Positions 1 through 6,297 are shown, counted from the first letter of the stretch. The stretch is 6,806 nt of DNA from an uncultured Prevotella sp. (GCA_946625715.1 CAMOTK010000109.1:1-6806); one strand, 5' to 3'. Numbers and translations: made by a program. Notes: generated from the sequence alone by a model not told the origin.

Positions 1-174
1 AGCCACGGAGATGTAGGCCACCGACGGCAGGTCATCGTAGAAACGGAGGGTGACGGTGCCGCCGTCCTCACCACCACGGTTCACAGGCACTTGCTTGGCT
101 GTAAACGCAGCTTCGGCAAAAGCACCAATTGTAGTCATTAAGGCGACTACGGCCATGAGTAGAGTCTTCTTCAT
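1..174 (-). CDS. Exported protein of unknown function, N-terminal fragment (58 residues, runs off the left edge)
   Basis: The reading frame starts at an ATG on the minus strand at 174 and stays open to the window edge. It gives 58 residues. The first 20 or so are a classic Sec signal peptide: two lysines (MKK), then a hydrophobic core LLMAVVALMTTIGAF, then a likely cleavage after AFA (residues 18-20). The visible mature part has an acidic, glycine-rich turn (RGGEDGG) and then TVTLRFYDDLPSVAYISVA. That second stretch looks like a beta-strand pair and resembles N-terminal regions I associate with some Prevotella secreted proteins, including S41-type peptidases. No catalytic residues are visible, so that link is only a guess. 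The gene has its own TACCTTTG promoter and a long structured leader upstream. The signal peptide and frame are seen directly; the function is unknown. Confidence 0.8.
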   Translation of the reverse strand, partial: MKKTLLMAVVALMTTIGAFAEAAFTAKQVPVNRGGEDGGTVTLRFYDDLPSVAYISVA

Positions 175-292
175 ATATGGATTATTAATTCACACGCCAG
201 CGCGGGCAGTATATAAAAGGAAGTGCTATTGTGGGTATAGCGACCAGAGGTCGAGCGGCCGAGCATTAGCAGTTTCGCAGCCTTTCGGCTGC
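175..292 (-). promoter_or_regulatory. Hairpin-rich 5' leader of the exported-protein gene
   Basis: About 110 nt separate the predicted transcription start (near 288) from the ATG at 174. In minus-strand RNA it can form three neighbouring hairpins. The first is GCAGCC-GAAA-GGCTGC (277-292), a 6-bp stem with a GNRA-type tetraloop lying partly inside the promoter edge. The second is CGACC-TCT-GGTCG (241-253). The third is GCTAT-7 nt-ATAGC (225-241). The last 15 bases before the ATG are A/T-rich, as expected for Bacteroidetes initiation. I do not recognise a known riboswitch or ribosomal-protein leader. The structure may control expression or mRNA stability, but this is inference from base-pairing read by eye. 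Confidence 0.45.
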
Positions 293-324
293 AAAGGTAC
301 AATTTTTTTTTCAATTAACGCTAA
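292..324 (-). promoter_or_regulatory. Bacteroidetes-type promoter for the left-edge exported-protein gene
   Basis: On the minus strand a perfect -7 box TACCTTTG lies at 299-292. A candidate -33 element (TTAG, 324-321) is weak compared with the TTTG consensus. The spacer contains a nine-base A-tract (311-303). Transcription would start near 288 and read into the leader. The -7 box matches the TAnnTTTG consensus used by the primary sigma factor of Bacteroides and relatives. Confidence 0.75.
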
Positions 325-430
325 GATTTTGGAGAGTTTTACGTGAATTTGTAAGCATTGCAGCTTTAAACCACGGAAACGGTTGTTGCTTTCCACTATA
401 TTGATGACAGGAAAGCAGTGAACTCTAAAC

Positions 431-518
431 TTTCGACTAAAGTCGGAAGATCTTACGACTAAAGTCGAAAGACCGTTTGACTTAAGTCGTAAGACCTTAC
501 GACTTAAGTCGGAAGGTA
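431..518. repeat. Four-unit 22-bp tandem array of palindromes
   Basis: Four 22-bp units lie head to tail at 431-452, 453-474, 475-496 and 497-518. Each carries the core CGACTWAAGTCG or a one-base variant (434-445, 456-467, 478-489, 500-511). The core of unit 4 is a perfect 12-bp palindrome. Units 1 and 2 have AAA at the centre, units 3 and 4 have TAA. The linkers are also near-palindromic (AAGATCTT at 447-454). Because core and linker are both symmetric, adjacent units form longer inverted repeats: 15 bp perfect with a 2-base loop at 479-510 for units 3-4, and a near-symmetric 40 bp at 431-470 for units 1-2. The array sits about 70 bp past the ClC stop codon. There are no variable spacers, so it is not a CRISPR array. 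Its role is unknown. Confidence 0.9.
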
Positions 519-585
519 GCAAAACACTACTTTGCCCACAACATTTCAATGCTATGAGCTTAGAAAGAAAGCGTTATGACGATGA

Positions 586-2394
586 TTAGTCTTCGCTCAT
601 GTCGGCCACCATCTTGCGATACATGGTGTAGATGCGCTGGCGGGAGACGTAGCCCTTGAGGTGGTGGTCCTCGTCGAGCACGGGCAACCAGTCGGCGCGG
701 GTGCGGTCGAAGGTGCGCATCACGTCGGTCATCGTGGCCGAATGGGCCAGCGTGGCGGGCGCGTCCTGCATGAGCTGCGAGGCGGTGAAGTGGTGATAGA
801 GTTCGGTACGGAACACGATGTGACGGATTTTGACGATATCGATTTCGCCCAGCAGATTGCCGGCCGAATCGAGCACGGGCAGGATGGTGCCGCGACGGGT
901 GCCACTGATTTTGTGTACAATCTGCCCCAGCTCCATGTCGGGCGCCACGGCGGTGTAGTCGCGCTCAATCACGGCGTCGAGCTGCATCAGCGTGAGCACG
1001 GCGTGGTCGGTGTGGTGGGTGATGAGCTTGCCCTCTTTGGCCAGTCGGGCACCGTAGATGCTGTGGGGCTCGAAGATGTTGATGGTGAGATAGCTGCTCA
1101 CGGAGACGATCATGAGGGGCAGCAGCAGGGAGTAGCCGCCGGTGAGCTCGGCAATGAGGAAGATGCCGGTGAGCGGGGCGTGCATGACGCCCGACATGAC
1201 GCCGGCCATGCCCATGAGCGCGAAGTTCTTCTCGGGCACGTAGACGCCTATGTCGTAGATGTTCCACAGGCGGGCGAAGAAGAAGCCGGCAAAGCAGCCT
1301 ATGAACAGCGAGGGAGCAAACGTACCGCCGCAACCGCCACCGCCGTTGGTGGCGCTGGTGGCAAACACCTTTGTGAGGAGCACGAGCAGGATGTAGGGAA
1401 TGAGCATGCCACCCTGGCCTGCAAAGAGCGAGTTGTTCAGAATCTGGTTCCAGTCGGCCTCGGTCTTACCGTTCAGAAGAAGGTTGATGGAGAGGTAGCC
1501 TTCGCCGTAGAGCGAGGGGAAGAGGAAGATGAGCAGGCTCAGCACGATGCCGCCCAGCACGAGCTTCACGTGGGGCTTGTCCTTGAAGTGGGCAAAGATG
1601 CCCTCGGCCCAGCTCATGGTGCGCACGAAATAGAGGCTGACCAGACCGCAGAACACGCCAAGGAGCACGCAGGCCGGCACGCGCTCTACGGTCCAGGGAT
1701 TGTCGAGATGGAAGGTGAAGAGCGCCGCGTTGCCGCTGAAGATGTAAGTGAAGCAGGTGGCCGTGACGCAGGAAACGAGGATGGGCAGCATCGACGACAT
1801 GGTCATGTCGATGAGCAACACCTCGAGCGTGAAGACCAGACCGGCGATTGGCGCCTTGAAGATGCCGGCAATGGCACCGGCCGCACCGCAGCCCACGAGC
1901 GTCATCATGGTCTTGCGGTCGAGGTGGAACAGCTGGCCAAGGTTGCTGCCGATGGCCGAGCCGGTGAGCACGATAGGTGCCTCGGCTCCCACCGAACCGC
2001 CAAAGCCGATGGTGATGGCCGAGGCAATGACGCTCGACCACGTGTTGTGCGACTTCAGGCGCGACTTGTTCGACGAGATGGCGTAAAGAATGCGGGTGAT
2101 GCCGTGCGAGATATTGTCCTTGACGATATAGCGCACGAAGAGCGAGGTGAGGTAGATGCCCACCACGGGATAGACCAGATAGAGCCAGTTCGACGTGTTG
2201 GCATCGAACGAGCCCGTGAGCATGGCCACAATCTGATTGATAATCCAGTGGAGCGTAAAGGCAGCAACAGCCGAGAGCAAACCTACCAGGAATGCGAGGA
2301 TGAGCACAAACATGCGCTCACTGACATGCTCCTCTCGCCAGGCGTTGAGCCTGCCGAGCAACGACGGTTGTTCTTTACCGATGGCTACTTCCAT
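586..2394 (-). CDS. ClC-family chloride channel/transporter with tandem CBS domains
   Basis: A 602-residue inner-membrane protein of the ClC family, which moves Cl- (or similar anions) as a channel or an H+-coupled antiporter. Residues about 28-450 are the multi-helix membrane core. Two CBS modules follow, about 474-530 and 540-595; in this family they often bind adenine nucleotides and regulate gating. Landmarks: GSVGAEAP at 133-140, with E138 as the gating glutamate; GGTFAP at 356-361; and Y447 in the region of the conserved pore tyrosine. The usual GSGIP motif is replaced by SHGIT (96-100), and the position of the internal proton glutamate appears to be V192. ATG at 2394 is preferred because residues 1-27 read as a normal cytoplasmic N-terminal helix (SLLGRLNAWREEHVSER), although it leaves almost no leader. 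The gene has its own promoter and lies 49 bp after tsaC. The family is clear; transported ion and coupling are not. Confidence 0.95.
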   Translation of the reverse strand: MEVAIGKEQPSLLGRLNAWREEHVSERMFVLILAFLVGLLSAVAAFTLHWIINQIVAMLTGSFDANTSNWLYLVYPVVGIYLTSLFVRYIVKDNISHGITRILYAISSNKSRLKSHNTWSSVIASAITIGFGGSVGAEAPIVLTGSAIGSNLGQLFHLDRKTMMTLVGCGAAGAIAGIFKAPIAGLVFTLEVLLIDMTMSSMLPILVSCVTATCFTYIFSGNAALFTFHLDNPWTVERVPACVLLGVFCGLVSLYFVRTMSWAEGIFAHFKDKPHVKLVLGGIVLSLLIFLFPSLYGEGYLSINLLLNGKTEADWNQILNNSLFAGQGGMLIPYILLVLLTKVFATSATNGGGGCGGTFAPSLFIGCFAGFFFARLWNIYDIGVYVPEKNFALMGMAGVMSGVMHAPLTGIFLIAELTGGYSLLLPLMIVSVSSYLTINIFEPHSIYGARLAKEGKLITHHTDHAVLTLMQLDAVIERDYTAVAPDMELGQIVHKISGTRRGTILPVLDSAGNLLGEIDIVKIRHIVFRTELYHHFTASQLMQDAPATLAHSATMTDVMRTFDRTRADWLPVLDEDHHLKGYVSRQRIYTMYRKMVADMSED

Positions 2395-2401
2395 GAGTTT
2401 G

Positions 2402-2433
2402 CAAAGATACTGCTAATTTCTGAAAGCAACAAA
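2402..2433 (-). promoter_or_regulatory. Promoter of the ClC gene, giving a nearly leaderless mRNA
   Basis: In the 49-bp gap after the tsaC stop, the minus strand has the -7 box TATCTTTG (2409-2402). It also has a -33 TTTG (2433-2430), with a 20-bp spacer, and an overlapping TTG (2429-2427). This is a near-ideal Bacteroidetes promoter. Only seven bases separate the -7 box from the ATG at 2394, so the predicted leader is about 0-5 nt. Confidence 0.8.
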
Positions 2434-2443
2434 TTTTTCGTCT

Positions 2444-3013
2444 TTATTTCCTAATTATTTCCACTTGCCCGTCGGCACGCAGGCGGATGATGCTGCTGGG
2501 CTTGTGGGGCTGATGCTCCTGTCGGCGCGTCCAGCACACGTAGTCGACGGCTTCGAGAATCTTCGGGTCGATGTCGCGATAGTTCTGCGCCGCCGGCTCG
2601 CCGCTGATGTTGGCCGACGTAGACACGATGGCTTTCTGGAACCGGAAGCACAGCTCCTTGGAGAACGCTTCCTGCGTGATGCGGATGCCTATCGAGCCGT
2701 CGTCGGCAATGAGGTTGGGAGCCAGATTGACGGCGCCGTCGAGGATGAGCGTCGTGGGCTTGTCGATGCAGTCGATGAGCTGCCAAGCCACGTCGGGCAC
2801 ATTGCGCACATAGCGCTGCAGACGGGCGTCGCTGTCGACCAGACAGATGAGCGCCTTCGAGTCGTCGCGCTGCTTGATGTCATAAACTCGCTTAACAGCT
2901 GCCTCATTGGTGGCATCGCAACCGATGCCCCACACCGTATCGGTGGGATAGAGGATGACGCCGCCCTGGCGCATCACCTCTATTGCTCTGCGGATATCTT
3001 CTTCTCTTGTCAT
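2444..3013 (-). CDS. tsaC: L-threonylcarbamoyladenylate synthase (TsaC/YrdC/Sua5 family)
   Basis: A 189-residue cytoplasmic protein, the usual length of the short YrdC-type enzyme (Sua5 proteins carry an extra C-terminal domain that is absent here). The family makes threonylcarbamoyl-AMP from threonine, bicarbonate and ATP, the first step of the t6A37 modification of ANN-decoding tRNAs. Visible motifs: the N-terminal PTDTVWGIG (23-31); the basic nucleotide-binding set K47, R49 and K53 within IKQRDDSKAL; PTTLIL (86-91); R111; STSANISG (131-138); and PSSII (172-176). The start at 3013 is five bases after the stop of the small exported protein, which suggests co-transcription with the upstream genes. 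YciO-like paralogues share this fold and have less certain function, so the exact reaction is family-based inference. Confidence 0.88.
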   Translation of the reverse strand: MTREEDIRRAIEVMRQGGVILYPTDTVWGIGCDATNEAAVKRVYDIKQRDDSKALICLVDSDARLQRYVRNVPDVAWQLIDCIDKPTTLILDGAVNLAPNLIADDGSIGIRITQEAFSKELCFRFQKAIVSTSANISGEPAAQNYRDIDPKILEAVDYVCWTRRQEHQPHKPSSIIRLRADGQVEIIRK

Positions 3014-3018
3014 AATAT

Positions 3019-3228
3019 CTATTCCTCCTCAGTAATGTTTGGATTTTTCATGTCGTTTGCCCCAGGACCAGCGAGAGCTGTTGTTCCTGCAAGCAGCGCC
3101 GACTCTACAACCACGGGGATGACGGCTGTAGCGGGCTTGTCGTAACGTTTCTTCTGTTCTGTCACTTCGGCCGCCAGCGCATAGCCGACGGTCAGCAGCA
3201 ACCATGTCAGCAAACCAAGTCTTTTCAT
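3019..3228 (-). CDS. Small exported protein of unknown function (69 residues)
   Basis: A short frame between the M15 peptidase and tsaC. Its first 19 or 20 residues form a signal peptide: MKR, then the hydrophobic core LGLLTWLLLTVGYALA, with probable cleavage at ALA/AEV. The mature part is only about 50 residues. It has a charged start (EVTEQKKRYDKP), a hydrophobic, alanine-rich middle (ATAVIPVVVESALLAGTTALAG) that could be a membrane segment, and a polar tail (NDMKNPNITEEE). It has no cysteines, so it is not a lipoprotein. I recognise no domain. It fills the gap with 20 bp before it and 5 bp after it, which argues for a real gene in the operon; a second frame at 3029-3256 overlaps it but has no signal peptide. 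It may be a periplasmic or membrane microprotein; its role is unknown. Confidence 0.65.
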   Translation of the reverse strand: MKRLGLLTWLLLTVGYALAAEVTEQKKRYDKPATAVIPVVVESALLAGTTALAGPGANDMKNPNITEEE

Positions 3229-3248
3229 TTCTAGTAAGCCTATTATAA

Positions 3249-3995
3249 TTATTCAATCAATTCAAAATGTTGGAAATCCTTGCACGACGTCCAGTCGCCA
3301 CCCCACTCGAACCCAGCAGCCGTAAAGAGGCGGAAGCAGAGGTCGCTGTGGTCTATCTTGTAGGGGAAGGTCTGCGTGCGGTCGCAATACTTGGCCGCTG
3401 TGGCTGGCTGAATATAGCGCGTGCCGTCGGCTCGGTCCTTATAGTAGGGGTTATACAGCGTATTGATGTCCACCGCCAGTCCACGGGCATGCTTCGACAG
3501 CTTGGTGGTGCCGGAGACGGCACGGTAGCAGAAGCACGAGGTGTTGTTGTCGCGCATCTGCGTTTCGTCGTCGGCATTGTAGACGTCGGGCAGCAGCATG
3601 CGCTGAATGGGATACTTCGCATCGAACAGCTGGCGCAGGATACGCACTAAGCGGTCGGCTATCTGGGCGTTGCAAACCATCTCGCCCACGTGCATCCGGT
3701 TGTCGTAGTCCCAATGCAGGGCGCGTATATGGCGCAGGTCGCCGCGCCCGATGTGGGGATTCGCCTTATAGGTCTTGCCCTGCATGCGCTGCCACACCCC
3801 GTCGGGAATCGTTTCGGCAGCAAAGCACTTGTCGATGCCGCCGAAAGCCTCTACGGCCTCAGCGGTGACGGTGTCGCCGGCCTGCCAGTTGCGCAGTGCT
3901 GTGGTGTCGACAACCTTAGTGTTTTCTGTACAAGCCGTCGCGATGGTATAGCAGCAAAGGATGGCTACCGAGAGTAATTGCAATGTACGTTTCAT
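3249..3995 (-). CDS. Exported M15-family zinc metallopeptidase, probably a lipoprotein
   Basis: A 248-residue protein similar to the M15 D-Ala-D-Ala carboxypeptidase/endopeptidase family, which cleaves peptidoglycan stem peptides. Zinc ligands fit H169 and D176 in SKHARGLAVDIN and H243 in DFQHFE, with D240 nearby. NNTS (150-153) and GFEWGGDW (228-235) also match the family. The N-terminus is MKRTLQLLSV plus a hydrophobic core and IATAC, so C22 could be a lipid-modified cysteine, although A at -3 makes the lipobox less than ideal. The frame is open up to 4076, but ATG at 3995 is chosen because it places the signal peptide first and follows the MFS stop by one base (TGATATG). The mature part has seven more cysteines, a high number. 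Its location in the envelope is inferred; substrate bond is unknown. Confidence 0.87.
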   Translation of the reverse strand: MKRTLQLLSVAILCCYTIATACTENTKVVDTTALRNWQAGDTVTAEAVEAFGGIDKCFAAETIPDGVWQRMQGKTYKANPHIGRGDLRHIRALHWDYDNRMHVGEMVCNAQIADRLVRILRQLFDAKYPIQRMLLPDVYNADDETQMRDNNTSCFCYRAVSGTTKLSKHARGLAVDINTLYNPYYKDRADGTRYIQPATAAKYCDRTQTFPYKIDHSDLCFRLFTAAGFEWGGDWTSCKDFQHFELIE

Positions 3996-3996
3996 A

Positions 3997-5214
3997 TCAT
4001 GAGGATTTGATTTGTCGTTCAATAAAAAAGCGCTGGGTGCGCAGGAAATAGAGCGCCACGCCACAGGCATTGACAACCGCCACCGTCCAGAAGGCCACGC
4101 TGTAGCTCAGCAGTTCGGCAATGATGCCGCCCAAGAGGATGCCTAAGCCCATGCCTACGTCCCAGGAGACGAGGATGGTGGAGTTGGCCGTGCCGCGCTC
4201 GTTGTGGTGAGCCACGCTAATCATCATGTTCTGGAAAGCAGGCCACATGTGGCCGTTGCCCAGACCGATGAGCAGGGCCGATCCATAGTAGCCGATGGCG
4301 TTGGGCATTAATATAAATAAGGTGTAGCCCACAAGCGAGATGACCATGCCCTCGGCGGCATTCTGCGTGAGCCGTCCCTTGCGCAGGGCTTTGCCGCCTT
4401 GCAAGCGCGAGAGAATCAGACCGATGGCGCAGAGCATGAAGTAAGTGCCCGTGCCACTGGTGATGCCCAACTGCTCTTTGCTATAGATGGCCAGATAGTT
4501 GCTGAGTACACCAAAGCAGAAGCCGAAGAACACCATGTTGACGCCTATCAGCCAACCGCGAAGCAGGAAGAAGCGGTCGAGGGAGAGGCGGTGGGCTTTT
4601 GGCTGTTCTGGCGTTGCCAGCGAGCCGCTCTTGTCTTGCAAGCGGGCTGCAGGCTGTTTGACGGTGACGGTGGCATCGACAAAAAGACCGAAGAAGGCCA
4701 CGATGAGGGCCAGCCAGAACAGCAGTTCGAAGCTATGGGTGTGGTGGTAGACAAACAGGCCTACCGTAGGGGCAATGGCCATGGCCACATTGTTGCTCAG
4801 GCCGTAGTAGCCGATGCCCTCGTTGCGCCGACTGGCAGGCAGCACATCGATGGCCACGGTGCTGTTGGCCACGGTCAGCGCACCGAAAGGTCCGCCGTGG
4901 AGCGTGCGCACAATGGTGAAGAGAAGGATGGACCCTGCTGCCAGATAGCCGCCGAAGAAGATGGCAAAGGCGGCGTAGCAGACGAGCAACACGTGCTTGC
5001 GGTTGAACGTGTCGACGATGTAGCCGCTGAACGGGCGAAACAGCAGGGCGGTGATGGTATAGCCCGAAAGCACCAAGCCAATAAGGTCTTTCGTGGCACC
5101 AAAGGTCTCACTGAGATAGAGCGGGAGCAATGGGGTCAAAATATAAAAGGCGAAGAATAGCGAGAAGTTCGCTATCATCACCTTTATATAGTTCGAGTTC
5201 CAGAGACGCTCCAT
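3997..5214 (-). CDS. Major facilitator superfamily transporter
   Basis: A 405-residue inner-membrane carrier with about 12 hydrophobic segments in two halves, split by a polar loop at about 186-213. The loop after helix 2 carries the MFS motif A in the form GYIVDTFNRKH (64-74, with G64, D68, R72 and K73). The matching loop in the second half (about 269-281) is degenerate. RTLHGGPFGALTVANS (103-118) and RRNEGIGYYGL (129-139) are typical of MFS efflux-type proteins of the sugar/drug permease group. These carriers usually use the proton gradient. The start overlaps the pheS stop by one base (TGATG), so translation is probably coupled. The next gene starts one base after its stop. The family is clear, but substrate and direction cannot be read from the sequence; the pheS neighbour is not evidence for an amino-acid substrate. 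Confidence 0.9.
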   Translation of the reverse strand: MERLWNSNYIKVMIANFSLFFAFYILTPLLPLYLSETFGATKDLIGLVLSGYTITALLFRPFSGYIVDTFNRKHVLLVCYAAFAIFFGGYLAAGSILLFTIVRTLHGGPFGALTVANSTVAIDVLPASRRNEGIGYYGLSNNVAMAIAPTVGLFVYHHTHSFELLFWLALIVAFFGLFVDATVTVKQPAARLQDKSGSLATPEQPKAHRLSLDRFFLLRGWLIGVNMVFFGFCFGVLSNYLAIYSKEQLGITSGTGTYFMLCAIGLILSRLQGGKALRKGRLTQNAAEGMVISLVGYTLFILMPNAIGYYGSALLIGLGNGHMWPAFQNMMISVAHHNERGTANSTILVSWDVGMGLGILLGGIIAELLSYSVAFWTVAVVNACGVALYFLRTQRFFIERQIKSS

Positions 5215-6251
5215 CAGTCGGCCGATTCAAACTCGCGCAGGAACTGGGTGTCGTTCTCTGAGAACATGCGCAAATCGCTGACGCGATACTTCAGATTGGT
5301 AATGCGCTCAACACCCATACCGAAGGCATAGCCGCTATAGACGCTGCTGTCTATACCGCACTGTTCGAGCACATTGGGATCGACCATACCGCAACCGAGA
5401 ATCTCTACCCAGCCGGTGTGCTTGCAGAAGCCGCAGCCCTCGCCACCACAGATGAAGCACGAGATGTCCATCTCGGCGCTGGGCTCGGTGAAGGGGAAGT
5501 AGCTGGGGCGCAGACGAATCTTCGTGTCGGGGCCGAACATCTCGCGGGCAAACGACAGAAGCACCTGCTTGAGGTCGGTGAACGAGACGTTCTTGTCGAC
5601 ATAGAGGCCTTCGACCTGATGGAAGAAGCAGTGGGCACGGGCGGTGATGGCCTCGTTGCGATAGACACGGCCCGGGCAGATGATGCGGATGGGGGGCTGT
5701 GTGGTTTCCATCACTCGGGCCTGCACGCTACTGGTGTGCGAGCGGAGCAGGATGTTCTTGGTCACGTCGTTGGGATGCTGACTGACGAAGAACGTGTCTT
5801 GCATGTCGCGGGCAGGATGGTCGGCGGCAAAGTTCATCTTCGTGAAGATGTGCAGGTCGTCTTCCACCTCGGGCCCGTCGGCCAGGACGAAGCCCATGCG
5901 CGAGAAGATGTCGATGATTTCGTTGGTGACGATGGTGAGCGGATGGCGCGTGCCCAGCTCCACGGGGTAAGGCGTGCGGGTCAGGTCGATGTGCTCGTCG
6001 CCCGTCTCCTGAGTGGCGCATTCCTCGCGCAGCTTGTTGATGCGCTCGGTAGCCAGCGTCTTCAGTTCGTTGATTTTCATGCCCACCGTCTTTTTCTGGT
6101 CGGCAGCCACGTCACGGAAGTCGTTCATGAGGGCCGTGATTTCACCTTTCTTGCTGAGGTATTTCAAACGGAGCTGTTCCACTTCGTCGGCATTCTTAGC
6201 GCTCAGCGTCTGTACTTCTTTGAGAAGTTCGTCTATCTTGTCGAGTATCAT
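5214..6251 (-). CDS. pheS: Phenylalanyl-tRNA synthetase alpha subunit
   Basis: The 345-residue catalytic subunit of the (alpha-beta)2 class II synthetase that charges tRNA-Phe in the cytoplasm. Residues 1-80 form the N-terminal coiled coil that contacts tRNA. The catalytic core follows, with SHTSSVQAR (171-179), motif 2 around RNEAITARAHCFFHQVEGLYVD (parts of 198-219), the substrate-pocket segment FPFTEPSAEMDI (252-263) and motif 3 GMGVERI (311-317). A309 in the GYAFGMG loop corresponds to the position that controls pocket size in E. coli PheS (A294). A CxxC-x4-CxxC insert (C265, C268, C273, C276) looks like a zinc knuckle. The beta subunit gene pheT is not adjacent, since an MFS gene follows directly. 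The ATG at 6251 has a promoter about 60 bp upstream. Length and motifs are complete. Confidence 0.97.
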   Translation of the reverse strand: MILDKIDELLKEVQTLSAKNADEVEQLRLKYLSKKGEITALMNDFRDVAADQKKTVGMKINELKTLATERINKLREECATQETGDEHIDLTRTPYPVELGTRHPLTIVTNEIIDIFSRMGFVLADGPEVEDDLHIFTKMNFAADHPARDMQDTFFVSQHPNDVTKNILLRSHTSSVQARVMETTQPPIRIICPGRVYRNEAITARAHCFFHQVEGLYVDKNVSFTDLKQVLLSFAREMFGPDTKIRLRPSYFPFTEPSAEMDISCFICGGEGCGFCKHTGWVEILGCGMVDPNVLEQCGIDSSVYSGYAFGMGVERITNLKYRVSDLRMFSENDTQFLREFESAD

Positions 6252-6262
6252 GGTTATCTACT

Positions 6263-6297
6263 ATTTGACGATTTACGATTTACAATTTGACGATTTA
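6263..6297. repeat. Short direct repeats in the pheS leader
   Basis: The 13-mer ATTTGACGATTTA occurs twice, at 6263-6275 and 6285-6297, exactly 22 bp apart. A third partial copy (CGATTTA, 6276-6282) lies between them. The repeats sit in the untranslated leader of pheS, between the promoter and the ATG. They are A/T-rich and low in complexity, so they may be slipped-strand products or part of a dispersed family. Confidence 0.8.

Noticed and set aside
50..346. 98-residue frame on the plus strand at the left edge
   Set aside because: It overlaps the signal-peptide gene, its promoter and leader, and shows no domain.
431..518. Possible CRISPR array
   Set aside because: Units are contiguous at 22 bp with no unique spacers, and no cas genes are present.
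226..549. 107-residue frame on the minus strand in the intergenic gap
   Set aside because: It runs through the 22-bp array and the promoter of the next gene, so its repeated SDFSRK-like residues simply translate the repeats.
661..2454. 597-residue open frame on the plus strand
   Set aside because: It is the antisense of the well-supported ClC gene. Its composition is rich in H, G, E and V with no domain, as expected from a GC-rich gene read backwards.
2465..3145. 226-residue open frame on the plus strand
   Set aside because: It runs opposite tsaC and the small exported protein, with no motif and no promoter.
3996..4076. N-terminal extension of the M15 peptidase to ATG 4076
   Set aside because: It would overlap the MFS gene by 80 bases and bury the signal peptide 27 residues inside the protein; the ATG at 3995 fits better.
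4399..5160. 253-residue open frame on the plus strand
   Set aside because: Antisense to the MFS transporter, with an acidic, glutamine-rich composition unlike a real protein family.
5418..6290. 290-residue open frame on the plus strand
   Set aside because: It lies opposite pheS and has no recognisable domain; it is open because of codon bias on the real strand.
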